Made by a program: the position numbers and the translations under genes | In this document: piece by piece, positions 53,342-64,000 of the stretch | How positions within the stretch are numbered: the first letter of the stretch is position 1 | Layout of the letters: every line of letters starts with the position of its first letter | The notes under the pieces: generated by a model | Databases searched by the model: none | What the model was told of the DNA's origin: nothing | What the model saw: the letters and a program-made list of their open reading frames with translations, nothing else | Origin: Exobasidium rhododendri | Taxonomy: Eukaryota; Basidiomycota; Exobasidiomycetes; Exobasidiales; Exobasidiaceae | Direction of reading: 5' to 3' | Assembly: GCA_026210745.1 (NCBI GenBank) | Contig: CP110630.1 | Span: 2,170,001 to 2,234,000, forward strand | Length of the DNA stretch: 64,000 nucleotides

Positions 53342-55399
53342 ATGATGCAGGTTGTTGATAGAAGAACGCACGCTGGTCCCAGTTCCACCACCACGACGAT
53401 GACTGTACCAAGTCCCCTGACGTCGCCCAAAAAGGCATCACACTTTTCTCAAATACCATCGAGGGTTTCGTCCTTCTCTGAGGCGAAAGGTCCAACAGCC
53501 TCGAAGAACAACGGACACTGGTCGAATGGTGGAGAGGAAAACACGCTTGCCAGAACACAACAATTCATCATAGAGACGTATAAGAATCCCATCCACTTTA
53601 AGCTCAGCGACGCACCTATCTCAGCAGAAGTACCATACCTACCGATTAATGATAGTAATCTACTGTCTAGCAAGAAGTCTTCAGGCCAGGTAAGTAGCAG
53701 CAGCCTGAAAAGTAGCCTAAAAGACGGTACATTGGGCACGTTGCCCAGAGTGTACACTACAACCCCAACGACGGAAAGTCAGGGAGACACAAAAGTGGCG
53801 ACAGAGGGCAGCATGGCAAGCTCCTCTAAAGATCTATTTATCCCGCGTATATCTCTGCATCCTCCCAAGGAAGCAAATGAAAGAGGGGTAGGTTTGAACA
53901 ACAAAGGCAACACCTGCTACATGAACTCCACACTGCAAGCTTTACTGCATCTCCCGCCCCTGTCACACGCTCTCTTGTCTTATGATGAAAATCAACTCTA
54001 CGGAAGAATGGGAGGTACACCGGTCCACAAATTCGATGCCCTCGGAGAAATGAGATCCTTGGCACAAAGAGTGCTTACCAAGAGTTCGGGAGGCTCGTCT
54101 CAAACACCAGGCACTTTCATCGCTAATCTTAAATCGTATGCTCGAACGCTGAGCAAGTATCGTCAAGAAGATGCACACGAGTTTCTGCGGTTCTTGCTGG
54201 ATGCGATGCAATATTGTTGCGTCCTTCGAGCACCCAAGTCGCTGAAGCCTAATGATCCTCTGCGGGAGACGACCGTCATTCACAAAATATTCGGGGGTAA
54301 ATTGCGAAGTCGAGTGCAGTGTCAGCGCTGCAAGTACAATTCGGACACATTTGACCCGATCCTAGACTTGAGCTTAGACTTGCGTAAATCCAGTTCAGTG
54401 CATGAAGCTCTGGAGAAATTCACCAGTGTGGATGTCCTGACAGGAAGCGAGAAGTACAAATGTGAAAAGTGCAAGAAAGCAGTCGATGCGACAAAGGGCT
54501 TCACGATTCACGAGCCTCCCTTGGTCTTGACCGTCCATCTGAAACGATTCAACCTTGCAGGACAGAAGATCAATCGACCGATCAATTACCCCGATTCGCT
54601 GGTCCTAACAAAGACCATGCTGTCGGAGGGCCTTTCACCACAGCACTACAAGCTACGGTCGATCGTGCACCATCATGGGAGTGGCCCAAATAGTGGCCAC
54701 TACGTCGCGTCCGTAAAGGGTAACGGCAGCAACCGCTGGTATGAGATGAACGACAGTGTTGTGTATCCAACGCGAGCAACACCGATCAACATCAGTGATG
54801 CGTACATCTTGTTCTACGTTCGAGATCCCGGTCAAGCCCTCACCACCGTCGTGCGGACCGAGTCAATGCTAGGCAACAAGAGAAGATTGAGCGATGCCGG
54901 TACAATGGATGCCAACGAAAGACGATCCAAGAAGAGAGAGGATGCATCCCCTGTCTCGCTGTTGAGGAAGAAGTCACTGCAAAGTGAGGGCAAGTCGGCA
55001 GCAGTCTCGTCGTCTCCGTCGTCATCATCCTACATAGCACGATCAGAAGCATCCGCTCGAGGGGACAAAAGTCAAAAGTCACCAATGTTTCGCAATATGG
55101 ACACTGCAGACAGCGACGACGATGAAGGTGGCAACGATGACGATGATGTAGGAGAGCCAATCGAGAGCCAAAGCACACACAAGATTCGAGCAGCGCCCAT
55201 CTCACCGCATCTCTCTGGCAAATCAAAGAAGAAAAAGGGCCACCATCACCTGAGTAATTTGGGTCTCGGCATAAAGGCAGCCAATCAATCGAAGTCCAAG
55301 TTGGTCGGCTCCCCTTTTCAAGTGGGACAGAATACGATCAGAAAGGCACAACCATTCTATTCGCGAATGAAGGACAGGAATGGGAATCGACCATTCTGA
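53342..55399 (+). CDS. Ubiquitin-specific protease, USP36/Ubp10-like
   Basis: An intronless gene; with the first in-frame ATG (MMQVVDRRTHAG) the protein is 685 aa. The Cys box is GLNNKGNTCYMNSTLQALLH (nucleophile Cys), the KFTS/CxxC zinc insert reads SEKYKCEKCKKAVDATKGF, and the His box is HHHGSGPNSGHYVASVKG with the final WYEMNDSVV. RQEDAHEFLRFLLDAMQ and FTIHEPPLVLTVHLKRFNLA are typical of USPs of the 36/16 group. The tail is basic and Ser-rich (SKKKKGHHHLSNLGL), as in nucleolar/chromatin USPs that remove ubiquitin from histones. Substrate inferred only. Confidence 0.93.
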   Translation: MMQVVDRRTHAGPSSTTTTMTVPSPLTSPKKASHFSQIPSRVSSFSEAKGPTASKNNGHWSNGGEENTLARTQQFIIETYKNPIHFKLSDAPISAEVPYLPINDSNLLSSKKSSGQVSSSSLKSSLKDGTLGTLPRVYTTTPTTESQGDTKVATEGSMASSSKDLFIPRISLHPPKEANERGVGLNNKGNTCYMNSTLQALLHLPPLSHALLSYDENQLYGRMGGTPVHKFDALGEMRSLAQRVLTKSSGGSSQTPGTFIANLKSYARTLSKYRQEDAHEFLRFLLDAMQYCCVLRAPKSLKPNDPLRETTVIHKIFGGKLRSRVQCQRCKYNSDTFDPILDLSLDLRKSSSVHEALEKFTSVDVLTGSEKYKCEKCKKAVDATKGFTIHEPPLVLTVHLKRFNLAGQKINRPINYPDSLVLTKTMLSEGLSPQHYKLRSIVHHHGSGPNSGHYVASVKGNGSNRWYEMNDSVVYPTRATPINISDAYILFYVRDPGQALTTVVRTESMLGNKRRLSDAGTMDANERRSKKREDASPVSLLRKKSLQSEGKSAAVSSSPSSSSYIARSEASARGDKSQKSPMFRNMDTADSDDDEGGNDDDDVGEPIESQSTHKIRAAPISPHLSGKSKKKKGHHHLSNLGLGIKAANQSKSKLVGSPFQVGQNTIRKAQPFYSRMKDRNGNRPF

Positions 55400-55834
55400 G
55401 GGTCACACAAAGCAATAAGGCGACCGAATCCCCCCCCCTCCTTAACCCCACCCACAGAGCTCCACTCTTTCTTTCCTCTATTCAATCTAGCACAACCACA
55501 GAGCATGCCTTGCATCTATTCACTTAACTTTCCCCATCCCCCTTTTTCATAACTTTTATCTTTACACAACGACTACCGTCCGCATCAGGCTCTATCAATA
55601 TCACGCCATCTCTCCAGTCTCCTCCCCTCATCCCTTTCAGACTTCTTTACCGTTGATCAAATTCTCTCCTGCAAATGCGTCAATGCATATAGTACACGGT
55701 CATCAGAACGGAATTTATGTGACTATGTATCGTCCCCAATCAAGTCACTCTGCCTGGTGACCATCATCGTCGTAGTATTCTGCCTGATGACAGTCATCAT
55801 CATAGTGTTCTGCCATGTGATTCTCGCCATCTCG
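55400..55834. other. Convergent spacer, no gene seen
   Basis: 435 bp of 3' sequence between the USP and Reb1-like genes; a C9 run near 55429-55437 and CT-rich sequence. No ORF of interest. Confidence 0.5.
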
Positions 55835-58324
55835 TTACTTCGCGTCTTCATCGCTATCGATCGTATCAAGGATCTCGCCATGCCTTTTTCTCACTTTTTG
55901 TCCTGAATCAAACGCCTCCTTTACTTTGGCCAGATTGTCTGACGGAGAACAATTGGAGAAGTATCACAGCGGCGATGAGGTGGCATAGCAGACAAGAGGA
56001 GGCACGGCTGTACCTCATACAAACTCACCTCGAAAGCTCAACTTATAGGCGTTTTCATCTCTTGTGACGTAACGGCGAACTAATGTCCTCCAATGTTTGA
56101 GCATCTTATCGACGTCCTTCATCCAATCCACAGACTTGAGACTGGACAACTTCACTTCGGTAAAGTCGTCTTTCTGCAGGGCATGCGCCTGTTTTCCGAG
56201 TCTTTCAAAGAAGAAGAAAGAAAAAAAAAAGATGCGGGTCAATTAGAGCTTGATAGACCACAAGCAAGAAGGACACTCACCGCTCGATGAATATTCTCGT
56301 GTCCTCCTTCGACCACGTCTGCTTCTGCAACGAGATATCGTCGTTGGTTCTCATTGAGGCTAACATCAATTGCCTGGAGTCGTGTCAGAAAGATCAGTGT
56401 CAATAGCCTGTCGCAGACTTATTCTCCGACACAGCACGAGACTCACCACTTGTCATGGCAGCTACCAGGCCTTCGCGCTCCATCGATTCTCTCGGACACG
56501 AGCTGCCACGGTACCTTTGCAGTCGGCGACGTGGCATCCAGACCCTTCTCCTGACAGACATTCAACACCGCTTCTCTTAATTGACTAGTCTGTTCCTCTG
56601 TAAAATGTCCTTTTACTGCTATACCTTTCAGATTTGGCCTGTGATCTCGCCATCGAAGTCGGCAAGCCTCAGGTGTGCGATCTGCCAGCTCCCTCGAAAC
56701 GACCGACCAATTCTCGCCATGTTCTTCCACAGCTCTGTCACCAGATTTCACACACGTTCAGCAACTTCCAACTCTTTACATGGTCACGACACATTTTGCC
56801 TTGTGCGACTCACTTTTCAAGCTCCTCTTGCTCTTCCACTGACCACTGACCACTTCGACCCTTTGCTTGATACTTTCGCCGAATGAAGATGCGAACAGAT
56901 CGATTGGCTCGATCTTCAATGCAACTCGTCACTTCTCGCCAGAATGATGTGTAGAGATCATTTTTATCGGCTTCTGTGTTCTTGGCAAACATCCAGGCGA
57001 CAAAGTCATCGTCGCTCATCGCATGCTCCTGGACGGTGGCAGCATTCTACACGTCAGGATTTCATTGTCTTAAACGTAGCACAGTACACCCACAAGACAC
57101 ACTCACATCCTTGAATGCGTTGATGACTGCCGTCATCCTCTCTTGCTCCCAGAGACTGAATTTTCCAGTTTTGACTTGAAGACCTCTTTCCTCCTGTAGC
57201 CACTTGAGTTGAAAAGCGTGGTACAGACGGTTGACTAGCATTTCCTTGTGCGTCAATGTTTCAGCGTCCAATAGAAGCCCTTCCTTGCTCTTAAGAGACG
57301 GTTGACCTTCCCTATCCAATCGATTTGAAGTACCCCTCCTGCTCGAGCCTGCAAGTGAATTTGCCAAAGCTTCATCAATCTGATCTTGCACACTTTTGGT
57401 CTTCGCTCTTTTCGCTGGTTGCAAAGCAGTGATAGACGGAGTGCTGGGATTGGCAGATTTCTGTGCTTCTCCCGCCACATCTCTAGTGCTCTTCGGGTTA
57501 TTTGTCGCTTTCACGCCTTTCTTGGCCTTTCTAGGCGCTTTCGCTTGAACACTTGCTGGCAGAGGCATAGTTCTGATGTCTGCTTGTGGCAGGGAGAGGG
57601 CATGCGTCCTTGAGTCTTTCCTGCCTTTCTTCTGTAGCTCCATTGGCGCATCCACCTCATTGGACGGTCTTTTACGACCGTTTGATTCTTCTGAGTCGGG
57701 TGTGGTGATCTTATGATTGGGGAACACTCTTTGAGCTTGAATCGCGGGGCTTCCAATGTCTCTGTATACTGGTACAGAAGTCTGGTGATGAGCTGCATTT
57801 TCCTCATCTAAATCGTGAAGAGTGTCAGTGACATCTGCCAATGCTGAAGCCTTCGCAGCTGAACTTGATGATCCCAGCTCTGCGCTCCGCTTCTGAGACT
57901 GCTTCAACCGGTCCTTTTCGTCTCTTCTCTTCTGTTTTCTTAGGCTCCTTTGCTCCTTTCGCTTCCTCTTTGCTGCAGCTGCCATCTCTGCAGATACTTC
58001 CTCATGTCCTTCAGCATTTGTCAAGCTAGATGCCGTAGTATTCATCACTTCCTGTCTCTCTTTGTGTTTCTTTTTTCTCTTTTTCTCACCGGTGTCCTTG
58101 CTTTTCCCCAAGCTCGCACTTGCATTTGCCTCCACCCTTCTCAGCTCGTCTTTGTTTCCGGGAATCCGGTCACTATCTTCACCGCCAGACGGGACCTCAC
58201 TCGGGGCTCGCTCAGCTCCAAGAATACGCTCATTCCCTGAATGGGCATCTACCTTACTTCTTTTCTTCTTGATCTGTATCGATATGCTACCCACATCGTC
58301 CACTTGTCTCTTTTTTGACATCAT
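55835..58324 (-). CDS. REB1: Reb1/TTF1-like Myb DNA-binding protein
   Basis: Myb-type factors of this family end Pol I transcription and act as general regulatory factors or replication barriers. The N-terminal ~330 residues are Lys/Arg-rich, with strings such as EKKRKKKHKERQE and RKRKEQRSLRKQKRRDEKDR (nuclear localisation). The conserved half has KEMLVNRLYHAFQLKWLQEE, MSDDDFVAWMFAKNTEADKN, RSVRIFIRRKYQAKGRSGQW and Myb repeats SVEEQEELEKL and ADRTPEACRLRWRDHRPNL then GHFTEEQTSQL. The last exons read SVDWMKDVDKMLKHWRTLVR and DNLAKVKEAFDSGQKVRKR to DTIDSDEDAK. About six exons. Reb1 versus TTF1-like is not resolved. Confidence 0.85.
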
Positions 58325-58517
58325 ATGCTGCTCTCTAAGATCTTGACCGGCTCATGCACACACGACACGGATATAACAGAATTTTGAATTGACGAAGAGG
58401 AGGTTAGGGTGAGCGCACTCTCGATCTGTCATGGAAAAATTCATAGATTGGCAAGTCTTGATCCGTATTGCACGTGACTCGGTGCCTCTCCCCGCCCCCC
58501 TCGTCGCAACTGTGCAG

Positions 58518-58962
58518 ATGTCCCAGGGAATGAGCAATCAACGCCAAAAGGGCGCTACCCGTGTGAGAACCTACGCAGATTGGCGTCGAGATCAAAAGTC
58601 CAAATTGGCATTCCTAAGTCATATCAAGTACGTCGGCTAGCTCTGATCTCCACGCTCAGATCGCTTGCAAGTGGAAGAGTCAAGCAGTGCCTCTCAACAG
58701 AGCTCTCAGTAGTACATCCACCTGTCTGCAGCTGTATGGTAGCCTTGCAGGTACCATCAGAAAACGCCAGGAGACCGTAATAGCAAGAGGAACGCGGGTC
58801 GTGATCGTTCTTGTCAGAAGATCGTCTCGCTCGTCTCTCGAGGACGCTGTCCGACCTCAAGTACACTACAGATCATCAGTTCTCTTTGCAGAACAGCAAA
58901 CACAACAGCGACTTCTGCAAAAGACTGTGAAAACATCTACAAAGGTCATAGACGGAAGATAG
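58518..58962 (+). CDS. Small basic hypothetical protein (123 aa)
   Basis: A candidate two-exon gene, 58518-58627 and 58701-58962, with a GTACGT donor and CAACAG acceptor. The product starts MSQGMSNQRQKGATRVRTYA and includes DWRRDQKSKLAFLSHIK and LYGSLAGTIRKRQETVIARG. It is basic and has no signal peptide or membrane segment. It sits between the Reb1-like gene, read the other way, and Grr1, 45 bp before the Grr1 ATG. I do not recognise it. It could also be the 5' leader of Grr1. Confidence 0.35.
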
Positions 58963-59006
58963 GGCTCGACGTAGACATCCACCCTCACCTGACAAGGAGC
59001 TCAAGT

Positions 59007-62000
59007 ATGACGTCTTCATCATCAGCTCGTTCGACTGTCCCCATGCAGAGCGACGATAGCAGCTCCTCGATACCTTCGCGACATCTGTCAAATCATCTGC
59101 CTTCCTCTTATCGTGCTTCACCTTCCCCCTCGGCCACTTCACAGTCTGATGATCAAGACAGAGACGAAGAGGACGATGATCTGGAAGAGGAAGAGGAGGA
59201 TGACTATACCGACGTGGGGTCTAGCAACTTCCAGCTCAAGGAACGCAGAAACACACTCAAAGCTAAAGGATCAGCTGCACTGCCTGTCCTAGCGACAGCT
59301 CCCAATTCGAGTGAGACTTGGCAATTGACACCGGCAAACGCTCGCAACGCTTCTGCCGGTACATTGCCGCATGAGATACTGTTACACATCTTCAAATATG
59401 TGGCGGTTCATCCTCCTCATCTTCGCCGGAGTCTGACGGTTTGCAAATCCTGGTGTCTCTGCGGCGTGGAATTGCTATGGCATAGACCTTCCTTTCTCAG
59501 GATCTCGAGCTTGTTCAAGATGATACACATCATTCGTAGACCAGATCAAACGTTTCCCTATGCGACTTTCATTCGACGACTCAATCTTTCTATGCTTTCC
59601 TCTGATCTGGAAGACTCGCTATTCGGTCGACTGGCAGTTTGCACTCGCTTGGAAAGGCTTACCTTGACGGGTTGCACGATGATCTCAGACGAGACCATCA
59701 CTGATGTCCTGTCGCAGATCAAGCACCTCGTTGCGGTGGACTTCTCCGACGTTTCGCAATTGACCGACAAGAGCATCTTGACCATTGCACATAATTGCCC
59801 TCGCTTGCAGGGAATCAACATCACCGGTTGCAAGAGAATAACGTCAAACAGTGTCGCAACTCTTGCACAAAATTGCAAACTACTAAGGAGGGTCAAGCTG
59901 TGTGGATGTGAACTGGTAGGCGATAGCGCCTTGACATCCCTGGCTCAACACTGTCCTGTTCTACTGGAAGTGGACCTGATCAACTGTCCAATGATCACCG
60001 ACGCTTCTGTCCGAGAGATGTGGAGACACTCTTTCCACATGAGAGAGTTACGCTTGGCTCAATGTGGCAAGTTGACTGATCTAGCATTTCCAGCGCCGAA
60101 CAGCAGCATCAGCGGAGTGAGCGCTTCCAACATCGTCGGTGTCGGTGGAGGTTTGTCTTCAATCGAAGCATCAGCACAGCAATACTCCAATTTTTACGGC
60201 GGGAGTGAATCAGCTCCAGCTAGTAGAGGTGCATCTCCTCTGGGTATTGCCCCAGATCAGACAACCTCATCGATCATGACGTCTCAGAACAACTACCTGA
60301 CATCGAATGACGCCTTCCCGCGTACATTGAGTATACCATCCCAGACGCCAATGTACGGCCATCTTCGAACCATTCGCATGTTTGATCATCTTCGCATTCT
60401 TGACCTGACCAACTGCAACACCATTTCCGATGCGGCGATTGATGGTATCGTTTCCAACGTGCCAAGGATACGGAATTTGATCTTGGCAAAGTGCACTAGA
60501 TTGACAAACGAGAGCGCCTACAGTATAGCACGACTGGGCAAGAATCTGCATTACTTGCATCTAGGACACGTCAGCAAGTAAGTGTCAAGGTGTCGACGGG
60601 GTGTTTCGCATAAGTGGCGTCTACCTCATCACGTTTTTCTTCCTCTCCCTCCTCACTCGACAGTCTCACAGATAGAGGTATCTGCCACTTGGCTCAATCG
60701 TGCACTCGTCTGAGATACATTGACCTGGCATGCTGTCCTCAACTTACTGATCTCAGTGTCCTCGAATTGGCTAGCAACCTGCCCAAGCTTCGACGAATCG
60801 GTCTCGTGCGCGTGAGTAGTTTTCCCTTTTGATGGAAGAATGTCGGACTTGGGGCCCGCGGCTGCAGTGCTGACTATATCGTGCGACGTGAGCAGGTTAC
60901 GAATCTTACCGACAATGCCATCTATGGCCTGGTAGGTCGATACACCAGCCTGGAGAGGATACACTTGTCCTACTGTGAACATGTTTCCGTGCCTGCGGTA
61001 TTCTGGCTCCTGGAGCGGCTGAGTCGTTTGACTCATCTGAGCTTGACTGGCGTTCCTGCGTTCCGCAAACCAGAACTACAAGCGATGTGCAGGGAACCGC
61101 CAAGGGTGCGTGTGATGTCTGATTTATCGAGGAGACACCAAAAGGGATGACCAGCGCTGACCTTTGCACTTTGACCGCTCTTCTCCTTTCCTGCAGGAGT
61201 TCAACGCTCATCAACGTACAGCATTTTGCGTGTACAGCGGGAAAGGTGTAAACGAATTGCGCAAGTTTCTACAGAATGCGTACTCGGGTGACGATCCAAG
61301 CTGGGAGTTGAGTGATGATTTGCAAAGAGCAAGAACGTACTTGGCTCGAGCAAATCGAGCAGATGTAAGATCGTTTATGAACCATCATCATCCGGACCAT
61401 GCTCCTCCACCATCGACAGACCGCACCTTCGAAGTACAGCAGCCACAACCGATACGGACGATTCATCATCTGGCTACCCGATCAGATCCGCAGCATAGCA
61501 ATCGTCTCTTGGTTTCGGGTCAGGGCAGGATCACGCCCAATCAGCCGCAACAGATCGTCAGGTTGTCTCCTATAGGTACTTTACACGAGCCAACTTCAGG
61601 CGTCTCCTCGTCGTCCTCTTCGTCATCGTTTCGTCAGATCGTACCTCCCACCCTTGCGTATCCTGAGTCACGACATCGGACTACTACCCTGGAGAGAAGT
61701 AGCAGAGCAGACAACGATGAGTGGGAAGCCATGGAAGAAGATGGTCGTGATGCTCCGACATCTCGAGAACAAAGGGAGGAAGATGAAGGCGGCGGAGACG
61801 ACGACGATGACGACGATGAAGTAGGTGAAAGCGATCTAGCTCATCGTACGCCAACAGCTTTAGCGCCCTCTGCCAACTTCTCGTTCCAAGGCCCTTCCAT
61901 ACGAGGCAGTGAAGGATTAGCAAGCAAGTCGACAACAGAAGCGCCTCCTTCCAGCTTCGCCTTTGCTGGAGCCGGGAGGTCTTTGGGAGGATCATCACAA

Positions 62001-62264
62001 CGAGTGTCGCAATCGCAACGTGGACCTTCTTTTGGCAACATGGCTGCTTTGGCTACTCCACCCCTCTCTTCAACGAACAGCTTCTTTCCAAGTGTCATCA
62101 TGACCCACAACGAACGACAATCGGCAGAGGAAGCAAGCAATGACTCATTTTATCTTACACAATCTGAACATCCGTTACCTCATCTTTCATCGCGAAGCTC
62201 CTACTCACACCAGCAAAACGGTGGTGCTTCATCAACGACTCCCCCGCATTCTTCCCCACCATGA
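59007..62264 (+). CDS. GRR1: F-box/leucine-rich repeat protein Grr1
   Basis: Substrate receptor of an SCF ubiquitin ligase linking nutrients and cell cycle. Exons 59007-60577, 60664-60811, 60896-61105 and 61197-62264 give 998 aa. The F-box is at ~118-165, AGTLPHEILLHIFKYVAVHP then KSWCLCGVELLWH. About a dozen LRRs of the cysteine-containing type follow (LERLTLTGCTMISDETI; LQGINITGCKRITSNSV; LRRVKLCGCELVGDSAL; LRILDLTNCNTISDAAI; LRYIDLACCPQLTDLSV). After the LRRs come AFCVYSGKGVNELRKFLQNA and a Ser/acidic low-complexity tail (EEDEGGGDDDDDDDEVGES). An ~80-residue Ser-rich insert lies inside the LRR array, about residues 375-450. Confidence 0.94.
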
Positions 62265-62411
62265 TATGCCCTGCCCTCGATTGTCACCTTTCCTTCACTG
62301 TCCCCCTTGACGTCTCCATACAAGCATTCTCGACGTGAAAACATTGTACTTGGCATCAGCTTCACGGGATCGCTACGAAATATGATACTTGTCTTGCCCA
62401 GCTTGTCCTTG

Positions 62412-63848
62412 CTACCCATGTCGACACCACTGAATGATGTATTCGTGGAAGGTCGTTTTCTCTCCTTCCTTTCTGTCTTGGCTTGCTAGGTTCTGCAATC
62501 TGGGTGGACCAAAGTCGTCGTGGCCAATGATTTCCAGCTGATGCGTGATGCAAAGTTGCAACGAGTCGGTCTTTGAGCGAGGCGATGATGAAGATGATGA
62601 TGTATAGACGGGAAACGTGCTGCTGATACTGTCTAACTCGAATTGATGCGTGGGTCGAAGAGGAGAAAGAAGGAACATTTTGGAAGACAAGACAGAGTCG
62701 TGATGAAGATTAGACGCGGAATGACGTCCCTGACATTCCTGGGAAAGGTAACGCTCTGCCATTCGTTTCACAAGTTTAGCATGCTCTGCTTCATAGATGC
62801 AGTCTATTCAGCGTGCGAGGAGCAAAGGAGAAAGATGTAAAGGGGAGTCAGATGGTGTTCTAGCTACATTTACCCTTCTCTCGTCTACGCTCACCTGCCG
62901 CTATGAGCATGTCAAACGGTTCTGTTGGTCCGTTGGTCACACTCGCATCGTTCCAATCTAGACGCAACACTTCAACCTCGACGAGGCCTTTCGTGTCAGC
63001 GTTCTGGTTCCAGCTATTCATCTCCAAATTCCCTTGAAGATTCCGTAAGACGTCAGCATGATAGTCGGTCAGATAGACGTGGGCTCGGCCCTGCTGATTC
63101 CTGATAAATTGAGCCACAGCTAGTCCGACCAGACCAGTTCCAGCACCTAGCTCCATGACCCTGATAGTCTCATTCTCCTCCTCTTCACAATCATCGAACC
63201 TCTTCCATCCTGTCTGCAAGTGGGTCTGCAGCAGTCTCTTTGCCAGGAGCGGGGCTGCACCCCATGTCCTCGTGCCCAATGAGTCGTCCACCAGCACTTG
63301 CTCCTGTAGGCGGACGTTGACGTCCTCTTGACCTTGGGGTAAGCCTGTGAAGTGATACACTTTCCGCGTCTTTCCAGAGGCTGAAGAGATCACCTTGTTA
63401 GGTACAAGCACCTACTATTGCGTGTTTTCTGATTAAAGAGCTTACCTGACTTCCCAGCACAGATGGCCAGTAACCTCGCCGCTCTACGAAGGATCTCATC
63501 CACCGCTTGATCATCTTCGAGGATTAAATTTTCTGATTCTTCTATTACGTCTTCCGTCACGTTGACCGGCAACCATCGCAAACAGCTGACACTCGTAAGC
63601 CAATCCTTTGTGTGCCTCAATTCAAACGTGTTCTCCTCCTCGTTCTCGTCATCATCCTGACTTGAACGATCGATTGACGTTGACATACTGGCTTCACCTC
63701 CAAGATAGTAATGCTCCTCATCGCCTTCTACAGCCCCCAAAGCTCTCTCGATCTGATACAAGCCAGCTCCTATCTCTTCGCACTTCCTTTCCCGGCTTTT
63801 ACTACGATCTGTAAGAGCCGGTAGATCCCTCGAAGGGACAAACGACAT
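62412..63848 (-). CDS. Efm2-like lysine methyltransferase (class I MTase)
   Basis: A three-exon gene. The first ~150 residues (MSFVPSRDLPALTDRSKSRE; KDWLTSVSCLRWLPVNV) are specific to the group. The MTase core has LVDDSLGTRTWGAAPLLAKR, SAM loop VMELGAGTGLVGLAVAQFIR, the second SAM motif HVYLTDYHADVLRNLQGNLE, VLRLDWNDAS and, over the last intron, AADCIYEAEHAKLVKRMAER. The D-x-x-Y (DCIY) motif and TWGA marker fit lysine methyltransferases such as yeast Efm2/Efm3 or FAM86. The target is unknown. Introns: about 63443-63382 and a second at about 62895-62815. It converges with Grr1 (147 bp apart). Confidence 0.8.
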
Positions 63849-64000
63849 GTGTGGTGTCAGCGCGAGGGTGGGAAATACAACAGCAAAACATCCTTAGACA
63901 GAGGAGAGAGGCTAGCGTGAATAATGAAATTTTAAGGTTGAGAGGAAGACGAATCTATCCATCTGCACACAGTCAGGCAAGATTCGCGTCGTGGGTGATG

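Overview
This is a 64-kb stretch of nuclear DNA from a fungus, most likely a basidiomycete. It is gene-dense: about 31 protein genes on both strands. Most genes are broken by one to six introns of roughly 45-100 bp with GTGAGT-like donors, and 3' ends often converge within 60-450 bp. The protein set is fungal: a KCH potassium channel, a Boi-type SH3/SAM/PH protein, Mdm31/32, a secretory LIP-family lipase, Grr1 and a Reb1-type Myb factor. The lipase and intron style would fit Ustilaginomycotina, but that placement is an inference. I saw no tRNA, rRNA, CRISPR array, transposon or virus-like element.

Layout, left to right. 1-8 kb: 3' end of an Xaa-Pro aminopeptidase, a PMP47-type peroxisomal carrier (with a GC-AG intron), a KCH channel, methionine-R-sulfoxide reductase and clathrin light chain. 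8.5-20.9 kb: a 1640-residue Boi-like polarity scaffold, an unknown 341-aa protein, a HotDog thioesterase, ribosomal protein uL1 and a multi-pass receptor-like membrane protein. 20.9-23.6 kb: 2.7 kb without a convincing gene, holding a Cys-rich broken frame. 23.6-31.7 kb: a secreted Gly/Pro/His-rich protein with Kex2 sites, a PIN-like protein, Mdm31/32, Mix23/Cid2 and Isy1. 31.9-42.2 kb: nucleoporin Nsp1, Efm7-type methyltransferase, secreted lipase, PP4 phosphatase, and an Aim19-like membrane domain that runs in frame into ornithine acetyltransferase ArgJ. 42.4-46.3 kb: a RhoGEF, followed by 2.2 kb without genes. 48.4-52.8 kb: three trafficking genes in a row (Sec14, Did2/CHMP1, epsilon-COP). 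53.3-63.8 kb: a USP deubiquitinase, a Reb1/TTF1-like Myb protein, a small orphan gene, Grr1 and an Efm2-like methyltransferase.

Genes of related function recur side by side. Mitochondrial genes include Mdm31/32 and Mix23 (divergent), Aim19/ArgJ and MsrB. Trafficking and polarity genes include clathrin light chain, Boi, RhoGEF, Sec14, Did2 and epsilon-COP. Protein and ribosome modification genes include Efm7, the Efm2-like enzyme, PP4, the USP and Grr1.

The observations most worth a second look are the uninterrupted Aim19-ArgJ reading frame, the PP4 gene that only reaches its invariant YFL terminus if a 2-nt (or 17-nt) exon is spliced, the Kex2-site secreted protein beside the large gene-poor gap, and a set of tiny exons and AAG acceptors. 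Exon boundaries come from reading splice sites and protein families by eye; no alignments or transcripts were available.
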